Assembly (NCBI GenBank): GCA_039720395.1
Contig: CM077820.1
Span: 49,771,425 to 49,835,424 of the forward strand
Source: Liquidambar formosana
Taxonomy: Eukaryota > Streptophyta > Magnoliopsida > Saxifragales > Altingiaceae
DNA: 64,000 nt
Direction: 5' to 3'
Position numbers and translations under genes: made by a program. The number at the start of each line of letters is the position of its first letter. The stretch's first letter is position 1. Shown here one piece after another: positions 27,021 through 38,600 of this stretch. Under the pieces are notes generated by a model. The model saw only the letters and a program-made list of their open reading frames with translations, made no database searches and had not been told where the DNA came from.

Positions 27021-28165
27021 TTATTCCATGCCATCCATTTCAGCCAGAACTGGGTCTTTTTCCAACATGGACAAGGCTAGCTCCAAGTGAAGACTGGAGA
27101 CCAACTGATTCAATGCTCAGGCCAGGTACGCAAAATTCTTTATGGGGCCTCTATAAGGCCCTCTTACACCAAAACTTTTACGGAGTACTATATATATATA
27201 TATATATTTTCAACATCAACAGCCCAAACCCGTTTTCCATCTATATTGTTTCCAAGAGTTCTCATCAGAGATTGTGAAAATGGTTCAAAAAAACTCTCAC
27301 TAATCACATGATTAGAGTGCCAAAATATTGATATGTTCTGCAAAATTCAATTTCTATTCTCAACTCATTAAACAAACACAGCCTAACAATAATTGTATAC
27401 GTAGTGTTAAACACGTTCAAGGTGAAAAGATAATTTCGGCCACAGGTAAAAAAAAATTTAGAAATAGGGGACTAGAACTATAAAGGAGAACTTATAATAA
27501 TGGCTGAAATCCCGCAATGCCAAAAATTTTCTAATGACTAGAAGAATTCTGGAAAAAATAGAACTTCACTAGTTTCAAACACCGTACCACATTAAGTTAT
27601 AAACCCCCATAAATAATATTTCTCACCGACAGCCTGTCTGAAGAGCTCACCAGAGAAGTGAATGGGAATTGGACCACTCATCACCAATCCCAAAGGACTA
27701 GTGTTATAAAATGTGAAGTAAACACTACAATAAACAGATTTCAGATCAAATGATATTGGACCTTGAAGACTAGAATATATATTTTATAAGACACAATATA
27801 GTCTCTCATCATAGTTCATCTCTATCAATTCTGCCTCCAGAGTTAAATTTTAAGCCATGTAAAGGTATTTGCAGAACAAATAGAGGCTCAACAGCAACCC
27901 AACACTACATAAAAAGGAAAGATCACATGCTGACAACATTTGAAGATTACCAAAGAACAGAAAAGAAACATAAGACAACTGAAAAAACATGCATTGAATT
28001 GACAAAGCAGTCAAAAACATCTTGTAATCTTATGACTCATCTTCTTAGATAGAGATAGTCAGTTAGAAAAGTACTAACGGGCATCAAATTCCCATACTTA
28101 GTGGATCTGAAACTAGAACCTACAGCCACTTAAAATTCAAATTGTTTACCAAAAAACTAGACAAG
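27021..28165. other. Region downstream of the coiled-coil gene
   Basis: Holds a (TA)n tract at about 27189-27208 and AT-rich DNA. The right-hand part is likely the 3' UTR of the coiled-coil gene. No gene seen. Confidence 0.55.
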
Positions 28166-30091
28166 TTAGCGTCCTCTAGCCACATATGCAACAGATATTG
28201 CAGCAAAAACTGTAGTTGCAGAAGACACCAAAGTCCAGAAGCTCTTCTTCTTATGTGCCTCCGATACAGAGTTCTGCATGAACTCAAGCTGCTTCTTCAT
28301 GTCTTCTAACTTCATTTCTTTGTTTTTGAAAGCTTTCTTAATTGCTTCCAACTCTGCTGCATAAGGTTGAAGCAAGTCTTCGATCTTTTGTTCATCAGTA
28401 AACGTACATTCCTTTCCATTGCTTTCATCTTTAGACATACAAACCAATGCTGCAGTGTTCTTCAACATCATCAAGGCTTGTTCTGAATTAGTACGCACTG
28501 ATTCCATTTTAGCCTGCATATCATCATTATCTTGTTGGGCCTTTACAAGGTTCTTCTGCACTGCATCTTTTTCTTCCATCAAAGATTCAAACTGGTTTTG
28601 TATCACCATCTTTTCCTCAATTAGTTTCTCATGCTCGCTCCTCATCCGCTCTATCTCTTTTATAGATTCCTCAGTACTCTTCTCCATTTCTGAAACTTTC
28701 AACCTCAAATTCAATCCGTTCTTTTTCTCCTCATTGAAACCCTTTCGTGCATCATCCCTCTCAACTGTAACTCGATCAATTACATCTCTATATTGGCCAA
28801 TTTCAGACTGCAGCCTCTTGTTTTCTTCTTCTTGAACTTTACGTGACTCTTGCAGCGTAAACACAACATTCCTAAGCTCATTCGCCCCCTTTCTCAGCTC
28901 AGCAATTTCACTTTCCAGCCTACCTTTCACCACCTCAATCTCACTTTTCTCTTGAACTATACCCTCCATCTTTTGTTTCTCATCCTCTAATTCCTTCAAT
29001 GCCTTTTCCAAACTTTTCATGACCAAAGTTTTTTCCTCCAATAAGATCACAATGTTCCTTTCCTTCTCCCCCTTTTCTTTCTGCAAGACATCGAACTTCA
29101 TTAGCATCTTCTCTCGCTCCTCTACAGCTTCAGCATTACTCTTCTTCAACTCACAAACTTCCATTTGCAATCTTTTTTCCTCATTTTGCAAAATCGATAC
29201 GGACTCATTGAGTTCACTCACTTCTTTCTCCAACTCATCTATCTTCAGCACTTGCCCTTTTCTCTCCTCCTCCATCTCTTTCTTCTCCCTGAAATTTTGC
29301 TCAATCTCCCTCCTCAAATCCTCAATCACCCTCGCCGACTCTGCCAACCCTCTCTCTACCAAATCTTTATCCCTCATCAATGACTCAATCGCGCTTTCTC
29401 TCTCCTCTTTTTCCTCAACTATTCCTTCATATTCCATCTTTAGCTTCCGAACCTCGCCTTCAATATTCCTCTCCCTCTCCTCCATCTCAACCACTTTTTC
29501 TCTCAACCCATTTGCCTCTTCAACTTGAACACCAAGTTTATAGTTCACCTCATCCCTTTCGCGCATCGCGTGGCTCGAAACCTTCCTCTCATTTTCGATC
29601 TCACCCATTAACTCATTCACCTTCTTCTTCAACACCCCAATCTGTACCTCTCTCTCACTCCTCACCTTCTCGATCTCTCTCTCTAAACCCTCCAATCTCT
29701 TCTCATCCTCCACTTTCTCTCTCATCAACCCCTCAAACCCAACACCCATTTCACCCATCTGGGCATACACAAAAACACCCATCAAACTCTTCTCTAACTC
29801 TAACCCAACTGTTTCATCACTGAGCCGAGACAACTCAGCATCCAACGCCTTTCTTTCTATTACAGACCGAGTCAGCTCCGATTCCAAAGCTTCTTTGGAT
29901 TTTACAAGAGTGTCAACTTGTTGTCTACGCTCATGCGTCTCCTTGAGAAGGAGAGAGTTAAGGGATTTCAAGCTTTGGATTTTCTCTGAAGGGTCGTCCA
30001 TGGGTGTGGTGGCGTGAAGGGTCTGTTCTGGGTGTTGAGGGAGGTCTTCTTGTGGGGGCTTAGGTTGGTGGGTCACCTTCTTCTTGGCCAT
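28166..30091 (-). CDS. Tail-anchored long coiled-coil protein, 641 aa
   Basis: One uninterrupted ORF. The N-terminus is basic (MAKKK) and Pro/Gln-rich to about residue 35. Residues about 36-610 are a nearly continuous Glu/Lys/Arg-rich heptad coiled coil. The end carries a single hydrophobic segment at 618-638 (starting FWTLVSS), preceded by HKKK and followed only by RGR. This is the layout of a tail-anchored membrane protein. Plant PMD1/PMD2 (peroxisomal and mitochondrial division factors) and kinectin-like proteins share this architecture, but I cannot show orthology from sequence memory, so no symbol is given. Likely role (inference): tether or scaffold on an organelle outer membrane. The leader has two telo boxes. 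The codon pattern and intact frame indicate a functional gene; antisense ORFs within it are shadows. A degenerate copy of its 3' end sits downstream. Confidence 0.9.
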   Translation of the reverse strand: MAKKKVTHQPKPPQEDLPQHPEQTLHATTPMDDPSEKIQSLKSLNSLLLKETHERRQQVDTLVKSKEALESELTRSVIERKALDAELSRLSDETVGLELEKSLMGVFVYAQMGEMGVGFEGLMREKVEDEKRLEGLEREIEKVRSEREVQIGVLKKKVNELMGEIENERKVSSHAMRERDEVNYKLGVQVEEANGLREKVVEMEERERNIEGEVRKLKMEYEGIVEEKEERESAIESLMRDKDLVERGLAESARVIEDLRREIEQNFREKKEMEEERKGQVLKIDELEKEVSELNESVSILQNEEKRLQMEVCELKKSNAEAVEEREKMLMKFDVLQKEKGEKERNIVILLEEKTLVMKSLEKALKELEDEKQKMEGIVQEKSEIEVVKGRLESEIAELRKGANELRNVVFTLQESRKVQEEENKRLQSEIGQYRDVIDRVTVERDDARKGFNEEKKNGLNLRLKVSEMEKSTEESIKEIERMRSEHEKLIEEKMVIQNQFESLMEEKDAVQKNLVKAQQDNDDMQAKMESVRTNSEQALMMLKNTAALVCMSKDESNGKECTFTDEQKIEDLLQPYAAELEAIKKAFKNKEMKLEDMKKQLEFMQNSVSEAHKKKSFWTLVSSATTVFAAISVAYVARGR

Positions 30092-30141
30092 TTTCTGAGG
30101 CTGGAGAATGGAGATAAAGATGAGATTGGGGATGAGAGGTT

Positions 30142-30160
30142 TAGGGTTTTTCTAGGGTTT
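30142..30160 (-). promoter_or_regulatory. Two telo boxes in the leader of the coiled-coil gene
   Basis: AAACCCTA occurs twice on the minus strand (30153-30160 and 30142-30149), 50-70 bp upstream of the ATG at 30091. Telo boxes near plant start sites are common in highly expressed, growth-related genes; the role here is inferred. Confidence 0.5.
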
Positions 30161-30700
30161 TTATGGTGGAGAAATGAGATATAACGATATAGTCTCGTGG
30201 TGGTATATGTAACGGTAGAGAGAGAAACATGAGAGGGGTGCGTACATCACTGCATTGCAAATTTGCAACCTTTGGTTTGGGTGACCATGAGATCTTGCCA
30301 CGTCAATATCAATGCAAGTATGGAAGCGACATCTTGTGGGAACCACTCACTTGATCAGCTGAACTAGGGTATACTTATGGTAGAGACATTGAATACTAGG
30401 ATCAGCCGATCAGGATCTGGCACACATTTTTTGAACTTTTTATTTTTTTCGCCATCATTTTTAAAACATTGAATCTACATTTTCTGATTTACTCATTATT
30501 TGTTAAATTAATTTTTAAAAGAAGAAATGAGCAAATTTTAAAAAGTGATAATGATTTGATGAGTATAGCAGTTAATTGATAATCACAAATTTTTTTAGTC
30601 AAATTAGACAATTGTGGTAGAAATTTGTTTAACTAAGCTAATTATACTCCTATTAAAAATTGTGTATACTAACCCTTTTGGGTTTATAATAATAATAATA
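30161..30700. other. Upstream region of the coiled-coil gene
   Basis: Contains the presumed promoter. There are no other recognisable features apart from an (AAT)n run beginning about 30687. Confidence 0.5.
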
Positions 30701-30702
30701 AT

Positions 30703-30920
30703 AATTACCAAGGGTAATCCAGTTGATAAGGACGAATTCGTGATTATGTGGTTAGACTCACAGTCTTGGATTCGATTTCTCGTTAAGACAACTTAAGATT
30801 TAAGTGAAAGACGACGGCTGTAGATTGCTGTGCTAGGTTTTTTTGGAGGTTTAGATTTCATAAGTAAATTTAAAAAGCTTTGTGGTAAGATGGTTCCATC
30901 GTTATTAAAAAAATAATAAT
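30703..30920 (+). mobile_element. tRNA-derived SINE-like element
   Basis: The head has an A-box-like TAATCCAGTTGATAAGG and a B-box-like GGATTCGATTTC about 50 bp apart. A 140-bp tRNA-unrelated body follows, ending TTCCATCGTTATT and then an A-rich (AAT)n tail. It is not a tRNA gene because no cloverleaf closes. Confidence 0.5.
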
Positions 30921-31923
30921 AAATAATAATAAAAATTAAAAAAATGTAAAAAGAAAACCCTCCGAGACTAAGAATGTTATTTGATTATGAGGTGGCAAAA
31001 TTTTGGTGATCACTCAAGAGTTAATGGAGAGAAATTAGTTGAGACTATGTGAGAGTAGTTGAACCTGGAAGGATAGGGAGAGGCGTTGGAGAGAGAAAGT
31101 CAAGAGTGTAGGTTGTAGAGAGAGAAAGGGTAAGGTTGTTTTCAAAATTCAAATTTTGGCACAAAGTACGAGGAGTTTTGGAAATTTGAATTTTGAAAGG
31201 CTCCTGGTGGTTGGAAAGACGAAAGGACGGGAATGGCGTTGTACCACGTGTGGTCCACGTGGGTAGCTTCTATTGGGTGATAGAGTATACCCTTCTCGGA
31301 ATGGAAGCTGGGTTAGATTATGGAGAGGAAACTAAAACGTCGCCGTTTTCAACGGGTCTTTCAATACCACAGAGTCCACTTAGAAAGTTGGTGTGAAAAG
31401 TTGATATACTACCACACATAGCACTACTCCAACTATAAAAAACAAGAGATAGAAGGTGATGGAAGCAACAGTTGTTTTCTTTATTAATCTATGTTATGAT
31501 TTGCTTATAAAAAAAACTATGAAAAACAAGAGATGTAAAACATATGAAGATTGGCTGGGCATGGCAATGCCCAACCATGGAGTTAATATTTGAAATTATC
31601 CTAAATTAGGGTAATAAAAAAAATAAAATTGAGGGGGAAGTGGGCTACATGATGCCCATACCAAGTCTTTGCTTAGTTGAAATTCTTAATTAAAAAAAAA
31701 AAGAAGAAAAGAAGATAAATAACACAACATAGATTTTAAAATAAAAAAAAAACCCAGATAAATAACCCGACAATACGATAAAGATCATTTTCTATTCTTT
31801 TTAAAGCAAACAAATGACACCTAAAATTTCTTTTATTTTCTTTTCTTGCCAACTAAACCTAACACAAAAGAACATAAACAAAGAACAGTTTTTGGATCAA
31901 GCAAAAATAAAATTGCCATGGTC
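30921..31923. other. Intergenic region, no supported gene
   Basis: AT-rich. A short ORF at 31193-31396 has no recognised similarity and no splice context. Confidence 0.5.
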
Positions 31924-32770
31924 AGTGGCGAAGCCAAAAATTCTCTCTAACAAGGTCACTTTTGTTTGAATGTAAGCGTTTTTTTTTTCTTTCTCATTTT
32001 ATAAATTAAAAAAGGGGACGCTCTTGCCACCATAAAAATTCATTTGCACCCCTACCTAGTTTACATATTTTTTAAGGTTTTATGAAAAATATAAAAGATT
32101 TTAGTAAAAACTAACCACGATATCCACTATAAAACATCATTTTGAATAATTTCGTAGAATAAATTTTTTTTCAAAATTTATCGTTTAAAGTGCATTTTTT
32201 CACTATTTTTCATGAAACGTTTTGTATAAAAAAAGTTTACTTAAACGACAAATCTTGGATAACTATTTTTTCACAAAGTTATTCAAAATGATATTTTCTA
32301 ATGGATAACATGGTTAGTTTTCATAAAAACTTTTTATATTTTTCATAAGATCTTAAAAAGCGTAAACTAAATAAAGTGCAAATGAATTTTTGTGGTAACA
32401 GTAACCCCCTTATCAAAGAATCATTTGAAGTAATCCTTTACCGATTTTTTTTTTTCTAATAGACAATAATAAAAACAAAGAAATTTTTTTGAACTTAATA
32501 ATTAAAACAAAACATAAATATTTATTGATAATAAAAGAGGTACAATTAAAAAATTTAAACTCTTGTAAGATAAAAAGGATAAAAGTTATTTATATGAAGG
32601 AAAAAAAAAAAAAGGGAAGGTTACAATTAAAACATATAAAAAATAAAAAAATTATAACAGGTCAGATTTAGAAAAACCAAAATTTTAATATGATAAAAAA
32701 TATTTTTTAAATAGATGAGAAGGGTCAAGCGCCCCTCTGACACCCCTTCCGTCAGCCCCTGGCCATAGTC
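31924..32770. mobile_element. Degenerate element hosting MITE copy 3
   Basis: The left edge CAGTGGCGAAGCC and the right edge CCGTCAGCCCCTGGCC are partly inverted to each other and resemble the 'GTGGCGGAGCCAG...CCCCTGG' edges common on plant repeats. MITE copy 3 lies inside, so it inserted later. Borders and class are uncertain. Confidence 0.35.
32012..32409. mobile_element. Long-inverted-repeat MITE, copy 3
   Basis: The outer arms AAGGGGACGCTCTTGCCACCATAAAAATTCATTTGCAC and (inverted) AAGGGGGTTACTGTTACCACAAAAATTCATTTGCAC match one another. The inner core is shared with the copies at 10551, 11035 and 55495. Confidence 0.72.
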
Positions 32771-33341
32771 CCCGAAGAACACATCAGTAGTGGCAGAATC
32801 CAAGTCAAAGATAGTCTATTAGACTAGGGTTTAGCTCCACCTCCACCACTGTTGGGTTCGACATAGTGGCTTAAGGTTTTCCTTCTTTAGGCCTCACTAT
32901 ATGAAATTGCTCTTTTTAAAACATTTTTTGGTAGATAAAGAGTGACGTGAGCTTAGATGGGCTTGGCTTGAGGAATGAGGTAACGAGTTAAGACAAAATC
33001 TTTCAAAAATGGTAAAGTACACTCCTAATATGTACATATTAAAATATAAAAAAAAATTGATACAACGTGCTTCGGGCTAGCTCCACCATTGGCCATGCTG
33101 GCCAGCACGACTGGTTTATATGGCAAAAAATGTAAACATATAGTATTCATGTGACATGTCATGCTAAGTGACATAAGTATTTGTTTTTAAGTAGCGCTGT
33201 CACGAGTCCACAATACTCCCAGAATGAGCAATAAAATAAAGACAGTCAAAGGAGCATTGAGATTAACACTTTCTAAAATGAAAAATCCATTTTTTTTTTC
33301 CTTTAAATGCTAAGTTTTCTTTTTTAGATATTTTACATTAA
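32771..33341. other. Intergenic region, nothing recognised
   Basis: AT-rich DNA with poly-A and poly-T runs; no gene, RNA or clear transposon. Confidence 0.5.
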
Positions 33342-33711
33342 CTAGATATAACACACGTGCGTTGTATATGAATATTCTTAAATACAAAATAATAAATACA
33401 TAAATATTTTATATTTAAAGAGGTTTTATTATAAAAAAATGTATCATTGTCTTTAAGATTTCTAATGATTACACGAATTATAGTTTCCTTATAATTCTTA
33501 TTAAGGTATGTGTTTTATATTGTTATATTTCCTATATATGCAAAAGGGTAGTTGTATAGTTTCATTTGAATTCTTATTAAGGTATGTGTTTTATATTACT
33601 ATATTTTTTATATATGCAGAAGGGTAGTTGTGTATTTAAAAATTAAAATAAAGGTGTATTAGTTAATCAAAAGTTTTTCTCACATTCATCTTTTTATAGG
33701 TAGCATAGAGA
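33342..33711 (-). mobile_element. Non-autonomous Helitron
   Basis: On the minus strand it starts A|TCTCTATGCTACCTATAAAAAG and ends TATATCTAG|T, with ACAACGCACGTGTG just before the end. The length is 370 bp. Two internal near-repeats of CACATACCTTAATAAGAATT occur. It is the same family as the copies at 15526 and 16555. Confidence 0.8.
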
Positions 33712-34174
33712 TAGATATTTTCCTAAAATCTCTAATGATTCATTTACCCTCTATTTGGTTCATGAATTCTACCAAGGAAAAAAAAAGGAAAGGAAAAAAA
33801 ATGAAGAGGAAAGAAAATGAAAGGAAAAAATAAAATCATATCAAGCCAAAATTATTCCAATTCTTCTTTTTCTTCCAATTTTTCATTGCAACCAAATAAA
33901 GAAAAATATAATTTCTTATATTTTACTTTTTTTCCTTGATAAAATCCACAAACCAAATAGAGCTTAAAAGTTCTTCCTTCTTTTGATTCTTTCCTACGTT
34001 TTCCATACCTTTCAAGATCTCTCTTATCTCTACATTCAATGACATCCTAATCCACCCCCCCTCTCTGTGTATATATATATACTTATTTCCGATTTACCTC
34101 GTTCTGTCTTGTCTTGTTTGAGAAAGGAGAGATTGGGAATGAACCTGAGCTTTATTCTTAATCTACTATCATTT

Positions 34175-34224
<50 letters not shown>

Positions 34225-34479
34225 TTCATTTCTTCTTTTGTTTTGTTTTTGTTTTTAATTCTATTTTCGTTTTTTGATTAATCTGAATGGTTTACATTCT
34301 CTGTGGGAAGTTGAAGAGTCACTTGAGTTTTTTCCCCTACTTGAGCCAGGTTTGAAATTCTAACATATCAATTCTTATCATTCAATCTGTTCTTACTTTT
34401 TCCCCCCCACCCCTCTCATATATCTCTATCTCATTAATTGCTTCTTCTTTTTTTTTTTTTGGGGTCTTGTAAGATAATA
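33712..34479. other. Upstream region of the nucleoside hydrolase gene
   Basis: Contains a long (TA)n tract at 34177-34222 and poly-C and poly-T runs near 34400-34460. The leader and promoter of the gene starting at 34480 should lie here, but no motif is decisive. Confidence 0.5.
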
Positions 34480-35607
34480 ATGGCAAGACTCGTTTGGATA
34501 CTAGTTTTGATTGGATTTCTCGGAGCTTTGATTGACTTGGTGGATGCTCGGCCTCGTCGCATTCTCATGGATACTGATGTCGATACAGATGATTTCTTTG
34601 GTCTCTTTTATTTGTTGAAGCAAAACAGGGTGGAATTCAACTTGGAGGTCTTTTTATTTCCTCTTCAAATATCAACTTTTTATATATCTATAATTATAGT
34701 GAGACAGAGACTTATCCTAAAACTTTAATAAGTATCTTCCCTTAATGTCCTCGTTTCCTTGTTCCCTTTGCTTATAAGGGCAAATGATGTCCGGACAAGT
34801 CGTTGTAAGTTTATAACATATGTTCACGTGAAAAGTAGATTATAGAGTTGGATTTTCAAATACTGAATTGAAGAAGGTGATAAGGCGTTAAGAGTGGACA
34901 TTCTTGTCATCTTGTGGCATTCTGCCATTGCAAATGAATGTTAATTAATCATTAGTCTTGCATATTATTTGGGTAGGTTGCAATTAGTACCCTCTTTCTA
35001 TTGAGAACAAAGCATGAAGCAATTTTTTGATTTTCAAAACAAGAAAGTAATTTCAAATTTGGGTTGAAACCTTGGGAAGTAAGATTTGAAATACTCCTGA
35101 TCCTTAATAATAAAAAAAATATGAAAAATCTTTTAAGTGTAAACCAAAAAACTACCCAACTGTAACATATAGATGATCGAATATTCTCACATTAACAAGG
35201 TTGATGGTGGCCAAAGAAATTTCAATTCACGATTAAATCAATAATCAAGGCCACAAAAAGGACACGCATATAAATATAGATGGACCGACGGTGGACATGC
35301 TGTTAATAATATACCCAAGGAGCCAAATTGTTTTTTTTAATTTTCTTTTTGGTGCTAGGAATTTCCTTATGTGGGTAATTAAACTCAAGATTAGATCATC
35401 GTATAGTATCATATTGCAGGCAATTACGATTGACGCAAATGGATGGACCGACGTTGGACATGCTGTTAATCATATATATGACATTCTTTTCATGATGGAT
35501 CGGGATGACATTCGCGTCGGAGTTGGAGGTGAAGGTGCCATTTTGCCCGATGGTGCCATCCATGCTGACGTTGGTGGATATCTTCCCATTATCGATCAGG
35601 TGCCTTT

Positions 35608-35641
<34 letters not shown>

Positions 35642-38600
35642 CCCAATGTTCTACCCTTGAGAAAAAAAAAAAATGTTTTGCTACATCCATTGGATTTTTT
35701 CTTAGCTATAATGGGTGTGTGTTCTCTTAAGCTTGGTTCAAAAGAAAATAAAAAAAATTTTCCCATGAAAGTTCAAGTAATTAAGGATTTGTTTGGATAA
35801 ATTTTACTTCTTGATTTTTACTTTTTAAAGTGAAAAAAACTAATGTTTTGAATGTAAAAAATTTTGTTAGTAAGTCTCAATTTTCAAAGATAACTATTAA
35901 AATTTTGTATTACAAAAAATTAACAAAAATTTTCTTTTTTCGGCTTTTAGTCTCCTACGGTAAGGCTGTGCTAGAATCATTTTTCTCTACAGAGTACAGT
36001 AATATTTTTTTGATAAAAGGGAAAGAAAAAGAAGAAAAAGGTAAACGGCAAGCAATTGAAAACGAGGTCGTCTTGTAAATCACAGGGCCTTTCAACTACA
36101 GGGAGTTGCAGGTACAGACAAGCTATTCCAGTGGGTCTCAGAGGTCGTTTAGATATCAATACAAACTATGGCTTACGTAAAGGGTTCCTTCCACAGGTAT
36201 AAAACTCTTATATTTTAGATAGATTCCACCTGCGTTTTGCTTACTACATAAATTTTTTCTAAGTTCGTTTGATGACATTCTTTCTGGGTTGCATTTACAT
36301 GAATTCTGTGTGCATTTTAGATATATTTTAATGGGTTCTCTATCTGTTTGATAAATTTCACGTGGGTTCTTATTGTTTGGATTTTTAGGCACATTTGTTG
36401 ACATTCTTTCAAGATTGCATTTACATGAATTTTGTGTGCATTTTAGATGAAATTTAGTTGGGTTTTTCTTTATGGAAAGGGCAATCCTCTTTTAAGCTCT
36501 CCTAAAATTTCTACCCTTTTGCACTTATTTCAAGGTTTTTAACACATGTGCTAACCTATATTATGAAGAATTACATGTGAGTTTCATCACCAAAATTTTA
36601 TGTCCCAATTTATTTCTCATGCCTCATTCGAAGTTTTTATCTTTCTCATTGGGAGGGCCTATTTCCACACCCCTTTCGGACGCATACACACTCCTCCAAG
36701 GGAAAAAGGGGTGTGAAAATAAGCCATGATGGGATGTGGACGTAGCCAAAAGGGGTATGAAAATAGAATTTGGATTCTCTGTAAATTTTTTCCCTATAGA
36801 GATCTTGTAGGGTTTTTCGTGGCCATCGAATTGTTTAGTTTGTAAATGAATAAAAATGTAATGAGCTGTTGGATCATCAAAGCTTAAAAGACATGAAAAG
36901 CCCTACAAGATCCCTACAACAAAAAACCTTCAGAGGATCCAAGTCCAGGGAAATAGGCCCTCCTTTTCTCATTTCAACACATGTTTTTTTGGTTGGGTAA
37001 CTGATCAATGTAACGTCGTAACTTTGACCTGTGTGTCTAGTCAAATCTTAAACTTTGGAACTAGAATTATGACTGTAGGACTGGCTAGGGGTACCCAATA
37101 CGATGGCATGACCATCTTAAGATTTTAGGGCTTGGGGTGTGGATTGAAAGGAGAATCTTGAGCTTTAACCTTTTATAACGAATTTTAGTACATATTATCA
37201 CATTTTCTTAGATATTACATGAATTTTATCCTTATGTAGACTATAGAGAGACCTGACTACTGAGAACACTTACAGGGGTTTTCTTTAACTACTAAATTTA
37301 AGTACATTTTCACATTCTTTCTAGAATGCACTGACATCATTCCTTTTATTCATTGTAGAACTTAGATAGCATATAGACAAGGTTCTATTTATTGTGTTCT
37401 AAGTATAGTTGATTGCATTCTTTCTAGATTGTGTTTCACATTTATAATTAGTCTTTATGATCTATCATTTAAGTTTTGGCCCCCAAATAGAGTCAAGTGA
37501 AGCATTTTAGTGACTATACCACTGACCCTTGAGACTGAGTGGTACCTGAATGGGGATGGGAGTGGGTGGTCCAGGGTTCGAGTCCCTCTAATGTAAACCA
37601 ACACCCCCCCAAAAAAAAAGAAGGGGGGGGGGGGGGGTAGCACTTTAGTGAGTGAATTTGTGGAACTTGGCATTTTTGTTCAACCAATTGATTAATGCAT
37701 AAGACTGTAGCAGTACTTGGCTGGTTTTATCCATATTGAACTCTTCATATATTTGTTTCTATTTTTCTATAACATATCTAGCTTCTAGCTCATAAGTCTT
37801 GACATGAAACAGGGTGGCAAGAAATATTCTCCTCTTCAGCAACCTACTGTGCAACAAGTGATGATTAATGCAATATCTGCTGGTCCTATTACTTTGTTTC
37901 TAATGGGACCCCACACAAATTTTGCAATTTTTCTTATGAATAATCCTCATCTAAAGAAAAATGTTGAGCATATTTATGTCATGGGTGGTGGTGTTAGGCC
38001 GAACTGCCGCAAGAATGCCAACTCTTCTGAGCCGGAGCACTGTGGCAACTGTGGTAATTTGTTTCCGGACTACAGCAATCCATATGCAGAGTTCAATATA
38101 TTTCAAGATCCTTTTTCTGCATACACGGTAATATAAACATATAACATATCATTATAAGCTAATGGTTAATTTCGTTTTTTTGCATGAAATGCTGTTGGAA
38201 GATATAACTTAGAGGTCTGTAAGAGTATTAGAACTCAACACTGCCTTATCTCCACTATACGGGGTAGGATCACAAATTATGTTCTATGACATATATATAA
38301 AACTTCTGAAGTTCTGAGGCATGTCTGCATGTACCAGCTTGGACTAACAATCCTTGGGGACACAAGGATTGCATGTCATAGTTCATAACATTTGGAAGTA
38401 AGACTTTCTGAATAAATGTGCTTCTATGCCTCAAAATCTATGTAGTTTTTGTTTTTATTTTGTTTTGTTTTTTTATCTTTTCTTTGTTTTTGACATTATA
38501 TTTATCAGATCATATTTTTGTGAAATGAGATAAATAGAACCCTAAAACAATGTGATTTTGCAATGTTCTGTCTGAAACAACCTAAAAATTTTAATTGAAA

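Noticed and set aside
28419..29823. Long antisense ORFs (138, 169, 147 aa) opposite the coiled-coil gene
   Set aside because: Ser/Phe/Leu-rich shadows produced by the Glu/Lys-rich codons of the minus-strand gene; no independent signals.
37570..37590. GGTTCGAGTCCC that could be a tRNA T-arm
   Set aside because: No acceptor, D or anticodon arms fold around it; the spacing and A tail fit a SINE-like element.
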